NCBI GenBank assembly: GCA_032111745.1
Contig: JAULUH010000105.1
Span: 1 to 34,929 of the forward strand
Length of the DNA: 34,929 nt
DNA from: JAULUH01 sp032111745
Lineage (GTDB): Bacteria; Chloroflexota; Anaerolineae; JAAEKA01
Direction: 5' to 3'
Notes under the pieces: generated by a model
What the model saw: the letters and a program-made list of their open reading frames with translations, nothing else
Told to the model about the DNA's origin: nothing
The model's database searches: none
In this document: positions 1-10,521 of the stretch, in pieces
How the letters are laid out: each line of letters opens with the position of its first letter
Numbering within the stretch: position 1 is the first letter of the stretch
Made by a program: the position numbers and the translations under genes

Positions 1-677
1 ACGATCCCGCCATCACCGAGCTCATCCAGGCCCAGGTCGATCGCGTGGTGCCCGAGCTGGCCAATGATCCCGGAATTACCGCGCTCATTCAAGCCCAGGT
101 CGATCGCGTCGTGCCCGAGCTGGCGCGAAGCCCTGCCATCACGGAATTGATCCTGGCCCAGGTCGATCGCGTCCTCGCCGAGCTGGCCGGCAGTCCGGCC
201 GTAGCCGAGCTGGTCCGGGCCCAGGTCAATCGCATCCTGCCGGAGATCGCCCAGAGCCCCGCTATCACCGAGCTGATCCAGGCCCAGGTCGATCGCGTCG
301 TGCCGGAGCTGGCCAACGATCCCGGCATCGCCGCCCTGGTCCAGGCCCAGGTGAACCAGGTCGTGCCTCTCCTGGCACTAGATCCGGCGATTCAGGAACT
401 GATCCGCCAGCAGGGCGACGCCTATATCGACTATCTCAACGAGCATCCTGACGCGGTGCAGAATCTCATCCAGGGCCAGAGCGTGAGCCTGGCCAGTGAT
501 GTCCTCGATGGCGTGCGCGAGCGCACTGTGACTGCCGACTCCCTGGCGGAGAGCATCGTGCGGGGTCTATTGGGCCGGAAGCCCAGGGGCGATCTCCCGG
601 CGCCACCAGAGCCGGTTCAGCACCGGGCGGTGTCGGCCATGCTGCCCTCCGACTATATTGAGGAGGATGATCGATGA
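1..677 (+). CDS. Repeat protein of 21-residue helical units, 5' end outside the window
   Basis: The frame is open from base 3 and ends at TGA 675-677. The protein is made of tandem 21-residue units with the pattern D/S-P-x-I-x-x-L-I-x-x-Q-x-D/N-x-V, then a divergent last unit and a tail of about 75 residues with no repeat. Twenty-one residues is three heptads and the hydrophobic spacing is regular, so an extended helical or coiled-coil array is likely. I do not recognise a named family. There is no membrane segment in the visible part. An AGGAGG at 661-666 near its end serves the next gene, whose ATG overlaps this stop codon (ATGA), so the two proteins are probably made together and may interact. 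The start and any N-terminal domain are outside the window. Function is unknown. Confidence 0.8.
   Translation, partial: DPAITELIQAQVDRVVPELANDPGITALIQAQVDRVVPELARSPAITELILAQVDRVLAELAGSPAVAELVRAQVNRILPEIAQSPAITELIQAQVDRVVPELANDPGIAALVQAQVNQVVPLLALDPAIQELIRQQGDAYIDYLNEHPDAVQNLIQGQSVSLASDVLDGVRERTVTADSLAESIVRGLLGRKPRGDLPAPPEPVQHRAVSAMLPSDYIEEDDR
3..443 (+). repeat. Tandem 63-bp coding repeats, about seven units
   Basis: Units begin at 3, 66, 129, 192, 255, 318 and 381, each 63 bp, all in the same reading frame. The most conserved nucleotide block encodes A-Q-V-D-R-V-V-P-E-L-A and is nearly identical in units 1, 2 and 5. Units 4 and 6 are more divergent and unit 7 is degenerate. The array continues beyond the left edge, so the total copy number is unknown. 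Confidence 0.9.
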
Positions 678-1771
678 TGCCCAAGGGCATGCAGGGGCAA
701 TATGCTGGCTTCATATCTCGCGCCGCAGCCTTCATTCTCGACATCCTGATTGTCATCTTGATCATCGTGGTCATGAGCCTGGCGATCGCACTGCCTCTCC
801 AGCAGTTCTTGGGCATTGACATCGACAACTGCCCTTCCATCACGGCGTGGCAGGATCTGCTCAACCTGAGAACGCTAACCTGCTTCGGTGCCAAGTGGCT
901 GCGCCTCGCCGTGGCCGCCCTTACGGGACCAGTATACTACACCTTGTTCTGGACTTTGAGCGGTCAGACCCCAGCCCAGTACCTCCTTGGCCTGCGCGTG
1001 GTGCGCACCGATGGCAAGCGTATGGCGTTCCATCGGGCTGTGATCCGCTTCATAGGCTACTTTGCTGCCCTGGCTACCGTGGGTCTGGGCTTCCTCTGGG
1101 TGTTGATCGATGACCGGCGCCAGGGCTTGCACGACAAGATGGCCCGTACGGTTGTAGTGTACAGCTGGGAGGCCCGCCAAAACGAGCGTATTCTGGACCG
1201 ACTCCGGCGTCGCTTCCGGCGCTTGGCGCCGGCAAACCTTGCTGCTGTGCAACAGGTGCAGACATTGCGCACTGGACAGCTGCGCGCCGACCTCATCCTT
1301 TGCAGCTTTGCCAGTGACAACAGCCTGACCCGCGCTACGGCGAAGATCCAATCCGGTATCCGCGAAAGCCAGATTGAGATCCTGGTGTCGATAGAGCTGG
1401 TCAAGGACGAGCAGGGCAGGATTGGCCTAATGGGTGTGAGCGACCTGGCTGAGGGCACCGCGAGACTGCCGGACGAGGTGGTGGCGCTCATCGAGCAGCG
1501 AGTGCGCCAGCTGAACATGGAGGCCTTGTTTGCCGAAGTCCCGGACAGCACTTTCATGCTCCTGTTGATGGTGGAGGAGGCGAAAGCCGCCCAGGCCCTC
1601 AAGTTCCTCAGCGGCGAAAAGATTGGGGCACAGCTCTACGATCTGGAACGCTTCACTCGACCTGCGGATACCAGCGTCGCACCCCTGCCGCGAGCACCAG
1701 CGAGCGCGGCGGCCGTCGCCGCCGTGCCAGATACTACGGCCGAGGCCAGCGCTATGGGACAGCCCCTGTAA
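674..1771 (+). CDS. RDD-family membrane protein with a C-terminal soluble domain
   Basis: 365 residues. Residues 10-165 form an RDD domain. The first helix carries the Arg and Asp of the family (SRAAAFILDI), further membrane segments lie near 80-100 and 125-145, and the domain ends with the typical IDDRRQGLHDKMARTVVV. RDD proteins are small integral membrane proteins; some have been linked to ion or solute transport, and most have unknown function. Residues 170-345 form a second, cytoplasmic-looking domain that I do not recognise, followed by an Ala/Pro-rich tail. The start ATG at 674 overlaps the previous stop and is preceded by AGGAGG at 661-666 with seven bases between, so this start is well supported. 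The coupling suggests a joint role with the repeat protein. Confidence 0.85.
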   Translation: MMPKGMQGQYAGFISRAAAFILDILIVILIIVVMSLAIALPLQQFLGIDIDNCPSITAWQDLLNLRTLTCFGAKWLRLAVAALTGPVYYTLFWTLSGQTPAQYLLGLRVVRTDGKRMAFHRAVIRFIGYFAALATVGLGFLWVLIDDRRQGLHDKMARTVVVYSWEARQNERILDRLRRRFRRLAPANLAAVQQVQTLRTGQLRADLILCSFASDNSLTRATAKIQSGIRESQIEILVSIELVKDEQGRIGLMGVSDLAEGTARLPDEVVALIEQRVRQLNMEALFAEVPDSTFMLLLMVEEAKAAQALKFLSGEKIGAQLYDLERFTRPADTSVAPLPRAPASAAAVAAVPDTTAEASAMGQPL

Positions 1772-1777
1772 CGGCCT

Positions 1778-2962
1778 ATGTCTCCCGGTAAACCTACCTA
1801 CGACGCCATCGTGATCGGCGCCGGTATCAACGGTGCCGCCACCGCTTTTGAGCTGGCGAAACGCGGCCTGAAGGTTGCCCTGGTCGAGCGCCGCAACGTG
1901 GGCGAGGGGCCTAGCGGCAGATCCTCGGCCATCGTGCGCACCCACTACTCCAACCGGCTCACGGCCCGGCTGGCTCTGTTCGGCCTCAGGGTGTTCCAGG
2001 ATTTTGCCACCTACGTCGGCGGCGACTGCGGCTTTCGGAATGCCGGGTTCGTGGTGCTGGTCGATGCCAGGGACCAGGACGGCCTCCAGGCCAACATGGC
2101 CATGCAGCGCTCGGTGGGCATCCGCACCGAGCTGCTGTCACCGCCTGACCTGGCCGAGATGGTGCCTGGGCTGGTGACCACAGATTTGGTCGCCGCAGCC
2201 TACGAGCCGGAAAGCGGGTACGCCGACCCCTATCTCACGGTTCAGGCCTACGTGCAGGCCGCGCGGCGCGAGGGTGTCCAGCTGTTCCAAAACGTAGCGG
2301 TCACCGGCATTCGCCTGGCTGGCGGCAAAGTAGTGGGGGTCGATTCCAGCGCGAGCCCTCTCACCGCACCTATCGTGATCAATGCCGCCGGCCCGTGGGC
2401 CGCGCCGCTGGCGCAGACGGCAGGCGTTGAGTTGCCGATCAACCCCTGCCGGGTCCAGGTAGCCTTCTTCCGACGACCGCCCGGCTTTGAGAGTCCGCAT
2501 CCGGTGGTTGGAGACTTCATCAACGCGACCTATTTCCGGCCCGAGACGGGCAACCTGACCCTGGTCGGCCTCATCGATCCGTCGGAGGCCGCCGCCATTG
2601 TGGACCCCGACGGCTTTGACGAGCACGTCGATCGATCCTTTGTCCTGGATGCAGGCAACCGGCTGGTCCAGCGGTATCCCCCCATGGCCACCGCCGAGAG
2701 CACCGGCGGCTACGCTGCGCTGTACGACATCACCCCCGATTGGCATCCCATCGTCGACGAGGTGCCCGCCCATAGCGGGCTCTTCCATTGCGCCGGCTTC
2801 AGCGGGCACGGGTTCAAGCTGGGCCCCGCCGTGGGCGTGATGATGGCCGAGCTGGTCACCCGAGCCGCTACCCCCCAGTTTGCCAATCAATTGTTTCGAC
2901 TGAGTCGCTTCGCCGAAGGCGACCCCGTCCGCGGCCAGTACGACTACAGCATCGTGGGCTAG
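1778..2962 (+). CDS. FAD-dependent amine/amino-acid oxidoreductase (DAO family)
   Basis: 394 residues, close to the usual length of monomeric sarcosine oxidase or glycine oxidase-like enzymes. The N-terminus has the dinucleotide-binding fold GAGINGAATAFELAKRG, followed by an acidic-ended strand VALVERR that binds the FAD ribose. SGRSSAIVRTHYSN is the region after the first helix that contacts the flavin in this family. The C-terminal motif CAGFSGHGFKLGPAVG is the second FAD-contact block of DAO proteins. The likely reaction is oxidative demethylation or deamination of a small secondary amine or amino acid. The substrate cannot be read from sequence. The ATG lies six bases after the RDD stop, so it may be co-transcribed. 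No clear ribosome-binding site is visible. Confidence 0.85.
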   Translation: MSPGKPTYDAIVIGAGINGAATAFELAKRGLKVALVERRNVGEGPSGRSSAIVRTHYSNRLTARLALFGLRVFQDFATYVGGDCGFRNAGFVVLVDARDQDGLQANMAMQRSVGIRTELLSPPDLAEMVPGLVTTDLVAAAYEPESGYADPYLTVQAYVQAARREGVQLFQNVAVTGIRLAGGKVVGVDSSASPLTAPIVINAAGPWAAPLAQTAGVELPINPCRVQVAFFRRPPGFESPHPVVGDFINATYFRPETGNLTLVGLIDPSEAAAIVDPDGFDEHVDRSFVLDAGNRLVQRYPPMATAESTGGYAALYDITPDWHPIVDEVPAHSGLFHCAGFSGHGFKLGPAVGVMMAELVTRAATPQFANQLFRLSRFAEGDPVRGQYDYSIVG

Positions 2963-3205
2963 TAGGGGCGGCCCTCCGTGGCATCCGTTCCAACTCATCC
3001 CGCCCTGGCCAGATCTATACCCCGCCCTTGGCTGCGTAAGAACCCGCATCGCCGCGCAGGCGCATGCCCTTCGGTCGCTTGGATCAAGGCCAACGTGCCA
3101 GTCGAGGTGCCGATACCTTGGGCCAGGGGACACGCGCGGGTAGGCAACACCGGGGCGGGCACGGTTTGCCCTCCCTTCCGGGATGCCAGGGCCGCTAGCA
3201 CATGC
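2963..3205. other. Noncoding stretch between converging genes
   Basis: 243 bases between two converging stop codons. I see no RNA gene, no strong hairpin with a T-run and no convincing short gene. A - strand open frame of 68 codons is present, but its composition looks random. Confidence 0.5.
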
Positions 3206-3829
3206 CTACACCTGGCGCAGCAAGCTCAACAACGCTGCAACGCCAAACCCCAGGATGACCACCCCCGAAATCCGATTGACCCATCGCATAGCACGCGGCG
3301 TGAACCGCGATCGAAATAGGCTGACTCCAGCGCTCAACGCCAGCCACCACAGGGCCGACCCTGAAAAGACTCCCAGCACCGTCGCCACCGCTGCGCCATA
3401 GTCGCCCGCGGCCGCGCCAACTCCCAGCCCCGCGAACACGGCGGCAAAGGATAGGATCGTGAGCGGATTGGTCAACGTCAGAAACAGCGTCGAGCTATAC
3501 GCGGCTACCAGTCCGTTGCCGGCACTGGTAGCCGCTTCCTCAGCCACCGGCGCCGAAAAGGTCCTGGTCCCCAGGTAACCCAAGAAGAGCCCACCGATCA
3601 GCCTAATCCAGGACTGCTGTTCGATAAGAAAGCTGGAGATGAACGTCAGGCCAAATGCCGCCACAAAGCCGTAGAAGGCATCGGCCGTCGCCGCGCCCAG
3701 GCCTGACACCAGCCCGGCCAGCAGCCCCTGCGCCAGGGTACGCCGGATGCAGAGCACACCGATCGGTCCCACGGGGGCAGCAATGGCAAAGCCGAGCAGC
3801 AGGCCACGTAGAAAGTAGTCAAGGCCCAT
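3206..3829 (-). CDS. LysE/RhtB-family exporter
   Basis: 207 residues from the ATG at 3829; a GTG at 3847 would add six residues. The protein is hydrophobic with about six membrane segments. Near the N-terminus it has the family hallmark APVGPIGVLCIRRTL, followed by a Gly/Ala-rich second helix (GLVSGLGAATADAFYGF), as in LysE and RhtB amino-acid exporters. The expected role is efflux of amino acids or related small metabolites across the inner membrane. The start lies inside the 3' end of the CBS-domain gene upstream (stop at 3819), so the two genes are probably one transcript. The exported substrate is not predictable. Confidence 0.85.
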   Translation of the reverse strand: MGLDYFLRGLLLGFAIAAPVGPIGVLCIRRTLAQGLLAGLVSGLGAATADAFYGFVAAFGLTFISSFLIEQQSWIRLIGGLFLGYLGTRTFSAPVAEEAATSAGNGLVAAYSSTLFLTLTNPLTILSFAAVFAGLGVGAAAGDYGAAVATVLGVFSGSALWWLALSAGVSLFRSRFTPRAMRWVNRISGVVILGFGVAALLSLLRQV

Positions 3830-5171
3830 GTCGGAGGCCGGGCTCACCGCCGGGGGACAGAGACTCGCCAGAGGCTGAAGACGGCCTCACCTCCACCTTG
3901 TCCACCCGGCGGCCATCCATGTCCACTACCTCCAGCCGCAGGCCCTGCCAGAGGACCTGATCGCCCACCTCCGGCAAGCGGCCCAGGACGCCCATGACGA
4001 GACCCCCTAGCGTTTGGTAGTAGCGCTCCATCTCCTCGGCACTGGCCTTGAGACTGAAGAGCTCCTGGAACTCGTCCAGCGGAAACAGGCCGTCCACGAG
4101 CCAGGAGCCGTCGCCGCGCTGAAACGCGGCAGGCTCACCGGGCTCACCAGCCATGGGGATGTCACCCAAGATATCACTGACGATGTCCTCGATGGTCACC
4201 AGCCCTTCCAGGCCGCCGTACTCGTCGATGACCAGGGCCAGGGGCGTGCCCGCGGCCTTGAAGCGCTCCAGTACAGTCAGGGCCGGCATGCCTTCTGGCA
4301 CGAAGAGTGCTGGCTCCATGGCCCGCCGTAGATCGATCGGCTCGCCGTCCAGGCGCTGCCTGAGCAGCTCGCGCACCTTGACCACACCGATCACCCCGTC
4401 CAGGGTACCCTGGGCGACGGGCAGGCGCGAGTAGCCGCTGGCGACGACGACGCGCAGGATCTGGTCTTCCGGCAGGCTGGCATCCAGCCAGAGAATGTCG
4501 GAGCGCGGAGTCATGACGGCCCTGATCGAGCGATCAGCCAGCCTGAAGACGCGTTCTACCAGTTCTTCCTCAATGGGCTCAAAGACGCCAGATGCGGTAC
4601 CCTGCTCGATCAGGATCCTGATCTCTTCCTCGGTCACTGGGGGTTCGCTGGAGGGGGAGACACCCAGCAGGCGCAGGACCGTCTCGCTGGAGACATTCAG
4701 GACGCGGACCACCGGATAGCTCAGGCGTGCCAGCAGGGTCATGGGCGGCGCCATGGCACTGGCGACGCGCTCGGGGTTGTTCAAAGCGATGCGCTTGGGC
4801 ACCAGCTCGCCGATGACCAGGGACAGGTACGTGATCAAACTGACTACGATCAAAACGCTCAGCGCCTGGCTAAAGGCCGCGACGGGCTCGATGTTAGCCA
4901 GCCAATCTGCCAGCGTGCGCGATAGGGTAGCGCCGCCGAACGCGCCGGCCAGCACCCCGATCAGCGTGATGCCGATTTGCACGGTGGACAGGAAGGTGCC
5001 GGGGTGCTGGGCCAGGCGCAGGGCCGACGCAGCACCTGCCTGGCCCTCTTCGGCGGCCTGCTGCAGCCGCGGCTTGCGGGCCGATACCATGGCCATCTCG
5101 GACATGGCAAAGACGCCGTTCGTTACCGCCAGCAATAGGATAACTAGCAACTCGACGAGGATTACCGCCAT
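3819..5171 (-). CDS. CorC/HlyC-type (CNNM-like) membrane protein with paired CBS domains
   Basis: 450 residues from the chosen ATG at 5171. Domains in order: a DUF21 membrane domain (about 1-190, containing FAMSEMAMVSARK and IGELVPKRIAL), CBS1 starting at MTPRSDILWLD, CBS2 with VIDEYGGLEGLVTIEDIVSDILGD split across the family signature, and a C-terminal CorC_HlyC transporter-associated domain. The family is often labelled hemolysin, but members are now linked to magnesium or cobalt efflux with the CBS pair sensing nucleotide. An ATG at 5192 would add seven residues, but the GGAGGT/AGGT bases fall inside that extension and better serve 5171. A -10 like TATAAT on this strand lies at 5248-5253. 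The LysE gene follows with an overlap. Confidence 0.88.
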   Translation of the reverse strand: MAVILVELLVILLLAVTNGVFAMSEMAMVSARKPRLQQAAEEGQAGAASALRLAQHPGTFLSTVQIGITLIGVLAGAFGGATLSRTLADWLANIEPVAAFSQALSVLIVVSLITYLSLVIGELVPKRIALNNPERVASAMAPPMTLLARLSYPVVRVLNVSSETVLRLLGVSPSSEPPVTEEEIRILIEQGTASGVFEPIEEELVERVFRLADRSIRAVMTPRSDILWLDASLPEDQILRVVVASGYSRLPVAQGTLDGVIGVVKVRELLRQRLDGEPIDLRRAMEPALFVPEGMPALTVLERFKAAGTPLALVIDEYGGLEGLVTIEDIVSDILGDIPMAGEPGEPAAFQRGDGSWLVDGLFPLDEFQELFSLKASAEEMERYYQTLGGLVMGVLGRLPEVGDQVLWQGLRLEVVDMDGRRVDKVEVRPSSASGESLSPGGEPGLRHGP

Positions 5172-5247
5172 AGGGGACCTACCTACCTCCATGAGGACAC
5201 AGGGCGTTGGCTGATGGCGAGCCGGGCAGTTCGCCCGCGATAGGCGA

Positions 5248-5253
5248 ATTATA
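5248..5253 (-). promoter_or_regulatory. Putative -10 box for the CorC-like gene
   Basis: On the - strand these bases read TATAAT, a perfect -10 hexamer. It is 77 bases upstream of the chosen ATG at 5171 and would give a leader of about 70 nt. No good -35 hexamer is visible at 16-18 bases, so the call is tentative. Confidence 0.45.
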
Positions 5254-5340
5254 CCCTATGGTTGGCGGTCCTCCGAAGCGCCGAAAGTGCTGCTCGGCTT
5301 GTGATCCCCGCGATTCTGGTGGCATCCTGCTCCGCCCGTT

Positions 5341-5369
5341 TAGGAGAATCGGGGAAAACCGCATATAAT
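5341..5369 (+). promoter_or_regulatory. Putative gyrA promoter
   Basis: A perfect TATAAT lies at 5364-5369. The -35 region is weak: TTTAGG at 5339-5344 with 19-base spacing, or TAGGAG at 5341-5346 with 17. A start of transcription near 5376 would give an 80-nt leader before the ATG at 5456, and this leader includes the hairpin at 5395-5425. Confidence 0.5.
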
Positions 5370-5394
5370 GTAAGGGAACCTCAAGCATACCGCA

Positions 5395-5430
5395 ACGGGG
5401 CTGCTGTGTGGAGCGGCAGCCCCGTGTTTT
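5395..5430 (+). terminator. Terminator-like hairpin in the gyrA leader (possible attenuator)
   Basis: The arms ACGGGGCTGC (5395-5404) and GCAGCCCCGT (5416-5425) are perfect inverted repeats of 10 bp around an 11-nt loop, followed by GTTTT at 5426-5430. It lies downstream of the only good -10 box and upstream of the gyrA ATG. No + strand gene ends just before it, so it is placed like an attenuator rather than an ordinary terminator. Confidence 0.6.
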
Positions 5431-5455
5431 GGTCCCCTACGGAGCGCAACTGGTC

Positions 5456-7981
<2,526 letters not shown>

Positions 7982-7984
7982 GCC

Positions 7985-9355
7985 ATGCGCTCCCTGATGC
8001 GTCAGGGCCCTGGCCCCCACACCGAATACATGCCTGAGCCGGACGCCAGGCAATTGGCTGAGACGATGGTCGCCTTCGCCAACGCCGACGGCGGCACCGT
8101 TCTGATCGGAGTCGACGCCGATGGCCGGCCTGTAGAAGGGCTGTTGGACCTGCAGCTGGAGGACGCCCTGCGCACCGCCCTGGCTGCGTGCCGGCCGCTG
8201 GTTCGCACCGAATGGGAACAGATGGAGACTCCGTACGGTACGGTGGCGGCAATCCACGTACCCCGCTCCACAGAGCTCCACGCCCTGGACGACGGCCGGG
8301 TACTGATTCGCAGCGGCCATGAAAACCGGCCTTTAAGCGGGGAACAGGTGCGCCAGCTGGCCAGCGGCAAAGCCTCTGGGGATTACGAGATCGAGGAAAT
8401 TGCCGGCGCTGAGCAGCGCGATCTCGATCCGGAGGTGATCAAGGACTACATCCGGCGCCGCGAGGAGAAACAGGGTCGCCAGATCAAGCTGCCCGAGGAT
8501 CGGCTGTTGCGCCAGATCGGTGCCCTCAGCGCCGAGGGCACGCCCACCGTGGCCGGCATCCTGCTCTTTGGCTTCGAGCCCCAGTTCTTCTTGCCTCAGG
8601 CCGGGCTGACCTTTGTGCGTTTCAGCGGCACGGAGTTGCGCGGGCCTGGGGGGCTGCCCGGCTACAGCCGCCGCGACGAGATCACCGGTCCCCTGGCCCA
8701 GGTCATCGAGCGCACCTGGGCTATCCTGATGCAGGAGATGCGCATGGAGGCGGTCGTCAAGGGACTGCAACGGGAGGAGCGCACAGAGTACCCACAGATT
8801 GCCGTGCGCGAGGCCCTGGTCAACGCGGTGTGCCACCGGGATTACCGGTTGTCCGGCCGGCGCATCGAGATCCGCATGTTCGACGACCGGCTGGAGGTGC
8901 ATAGCCCGGGTAGCCTGCCCGGCTACATCACCGTCGACAACATCGTGGAGGAGCACTTCAGCCGTAACCCGCGGGTCGTCAACGGCCTGTATCACTGGAA
9001 CTACATCGAGGAGCTGGGCCTGGGCGTCGACAAGATGATCGAGGCCATGGTGCAGGCCGGCCATCCCCAGCCCCAGTTCAAGGCCGCGCCCTATGCCTTC
9101 ACCGTGGTGCTGGAGAACCGGCGGGACCGGGTTCCCAGTGCCGGCATCCCGACCTGGGAAAGCAGCATGAACGAGCGCCAGCTGCGCGCCCTGCAGTATA
9201 TCCGCGAGCAGGGCCGCATCACCAGCCGGGACTACCAGGAGCTGTGCCCCGACGTCACCGCCGAGACTCTACGCCTGGACATGGTCGATCTGACCGAACG
9301 GGGCGTGGTTATGAAGGTGGGGGCCAAGCGAGGCACGTACTATATCCTGCGCTAG
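7985..9355 (+). CDS. AlbA_2 (Schlafen-like) plus GHKL ATPase-type putative regulator
   Basis: 456 residues. Residues 1-115 match the AlbA_2/divergent AAA-4 domain, with FANADGGTVLIGVDADG as its hallmark, a domain also found in Schlafen proteins. Residues about 255-375 form a GHKL-type ATPase-like domain with REALVNAVCHRDY (Glu276, Asn280) and EELGLGVDKM. The last 70 residues look like a winged helix (QLRALQYIREQGRITSRDYQ). Such proteins are often annotated as transcriptional regulators or RecG-related, with no firm function. The ATG is three bases after the gyrA stop on the same strand, so it is probably in the gyrA transcript. That suggests, but does not show, a role linked to DNA topology or its control. 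Confidence 0.82.
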   Translation: MRSLMRQGPGPHTEYMPEPDARQLAETMVAFANADGGTVLIGVDADGRPVEGLLDLQLEDALRTALAACRPLVRTEWEQMETPYGTVAAIHVPRSTELHALDDGRVLIRSGHENRPLSGEQVRQLASGKASGDYEIEEIAGAEQRDLDPEVIKDYIRRREEKQGRQIKLPEDRLLRQIGALSAEGTPTVAGILLFGFEPQFFLPQAGLTFVRFSGTELRGPGGLPGYSRRDEITGPLAQVIERTWAILMQEMRMEAVVKGLQREERTEYPQIAVREALVNAVCHRDYRLSGRRIEIRMFDDRLEVHSPGSLPGYITVDNIVEEHFSRNPRVVNGLYHWNYIEELGLGVDKMIEAMVQAGHPQPQFKAAPYAFTVVLENRRDRVPSAGIPTWESSMNERQLRALQYIREQGRITSRDYQELCPDVTAETLRLDMVDLTERGVVMKVGAKRGTYYILR

Positions 9356-9437
9356 GCGGCGCCTTGGCAACAGTAGGGGCTTGCGTTCGTGACGGCAGGT
9401 TGTTCACTATTCCCCTCTCATCCCTCCGCGCGCGAAT

Positions 9438-9466
9438 TTGCGAGTCGTTCGTTAATATGCTATAGT
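9438..9466 (+). promoter_or_regulatory. Promoter of the LysM-CAP gene, probably leaderless
   Basis: TTGCGA at 9438-9443 and TATAGT at 9461-9466 are separated by 17 bases. Transcription would begin at about 9473-9474, which is the A of the start ATG at 9474. No ribosome-binding site is present upstream of that ATG, in agreement with a leaderless mRNA. Confidence 0.6.
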
Positions 9467-9473
9467 AGCCGCC

Positions 9474-10496
9474 ATGCTGACTGCAAGCGTTCGGCGAAAC
9501 GCGAAGCAGTCGCGGGCCACCCGAGCAGCTATGGCTGTCTGGCTGCTATCCGTCTCACTTCTACTCTTCTGCTTCCCACCTTTGGCCAGTGCTGCCAGTT
9601 TCGCAGGTAGCGTACAGCCAGAGGACCTCGAGCCCAGCGACTCTTCCGTTTCCAGCAAACTCACTGCCTCTGCCCAGCTCGGCTACCTCTATATCATTCA
9701 GCCTGGCGATGATATCCATATCATCGCCCTGGCCCATGGCATCCCCATGGAAGACCTGGCCGCGGCCAATGACCTGGCCGAGCCCTATGTGATCCAGCCG
9801 TTTGAGACGTTGTGGGTCCCGGCAGACCGCAGCCAGGTCTCCGAGGACCTGCGGCAAGCTCAAGTGATTATCCCTCCCCCGGAACCGGAGCCTGTGCCGG
9901 AACCGGAGCCCGCTCCGGTGGCGGTAGAGCCTGCCACCAGCACAGCCGCCGAGCCGGAGTCCGCAGTGGACGTGACGGCCGCCATTACCTCTACGGCGGA
10001 GACATCCGGCACGGTAGCCGTCGAGATCGCTGCCGCGCCGGCACCAGCCCCTGAGGCTGCCACTGCTGTGGAAGCGACGGCGGCCGTGGTCGCATCGACC
10101 CCCAACCTGCCTGACGGAGCACGGCTTGTTCTGGATCTCATGAACGAGAAGCGCCTCGCCAACGGCCTGGCTCCCCTGCACTGGTCAGATCAGTTGGCCC
10201 AGGCAGCGCTTGCCCATGCGGCAGACTGCGCGCAGCGCGGATGGGGCAGCCACGTGGGATCTGATGGGGCCTCTCTGCGCACCAGATTGGCCAGGGCAGG
10301 TGTGTATCCGGGCTATGCCAGCGAGAATTGGGCCAACGCCCGCGGCGCGCAACAGGCCTTTGACATGTGGTGGTTCGAGCCTCCTTATGGGCCTCATCGC
10401 CTGAACATCCTGGGGCCTAGCTACGGTGAAGTCGGGATCGGGCTTGTGGAAGGCGGCTGGGGCTACTACGTCGTCGCCGACTTCGGCGGCGATTAA
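9474..10496 (+). CDS. Secreted LysM and CAP/SCP-domain protein
   Basis: 340 residues. A basic start and hydrophobic stretch at 20-40 (MAVWLLSVSLLLFCFPPLAS) ending in ASA-A form a signal peptide. Residues 70-117 are a LysM domain (YIIQPGDDIHIIALAHGI), which binds peptidoglycan or chitin-like glycans. Residues 120-210 are a low-complexity Pro/Glu/Ala/Thr linker. Residues 215-340 are a CAP (SCP/PR1) domain with MNEKRLANGLAPLHWSDQLA, the His of GSHVG, the Glu of ASENW and PHRLNILGPSYGEVGIG. These residues fit the conserved CAP cavity. The protein probably sits on the cell wall. Its biochemical role is unknown, as for most bacterial CAP proteins. An ATG at 9531 is an alternative start that would leave a shorter signal peptide. 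Confidence 0.87.
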   Translation: MLTASVRRNAKQSRATRAAMAVWLLSVSLLLFCFPPLASAASFAGSVQPEDLEPSDSSVSSKLTASAQLGYLYIIQPGDDIHIIALAHGIPMEDLAAANDLAEPYVIQPFETLWVPADRSQVSEDLRQAQVIIPPPEPEPVPEPEPAPVAVEPATSTAAEPESAVDVTAAITSTAETSGTVAVEIAAAPAPAPEAATAVEATAAVVASTPNLPDGARLVLDLMNEKRLANGLAPLHWSDQLAQAALAHAADCAQRGWGSHVGSDGASLRTRLARAGVYPGYASENWANARGAQQAFDMWWFEPPYGPHRLNILGPSYGEVGIGLVEGGWGYYVVADFGGD

Positions 10497-10521
10497 GACC
10501 CACCGATCACCCCCTTGCGTA

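Noticed and set aside
2995..3201. Possible small - strand gene of 68 codons
   Set aside because: No ribosome-binding site, low-complexity random-looking product, and no supporting context.
3819..5171. A hemolysin or virulence factor
   Set aside because: The name comes from an old family label; the DUF21-CBS-CorC layout points to ion transport.
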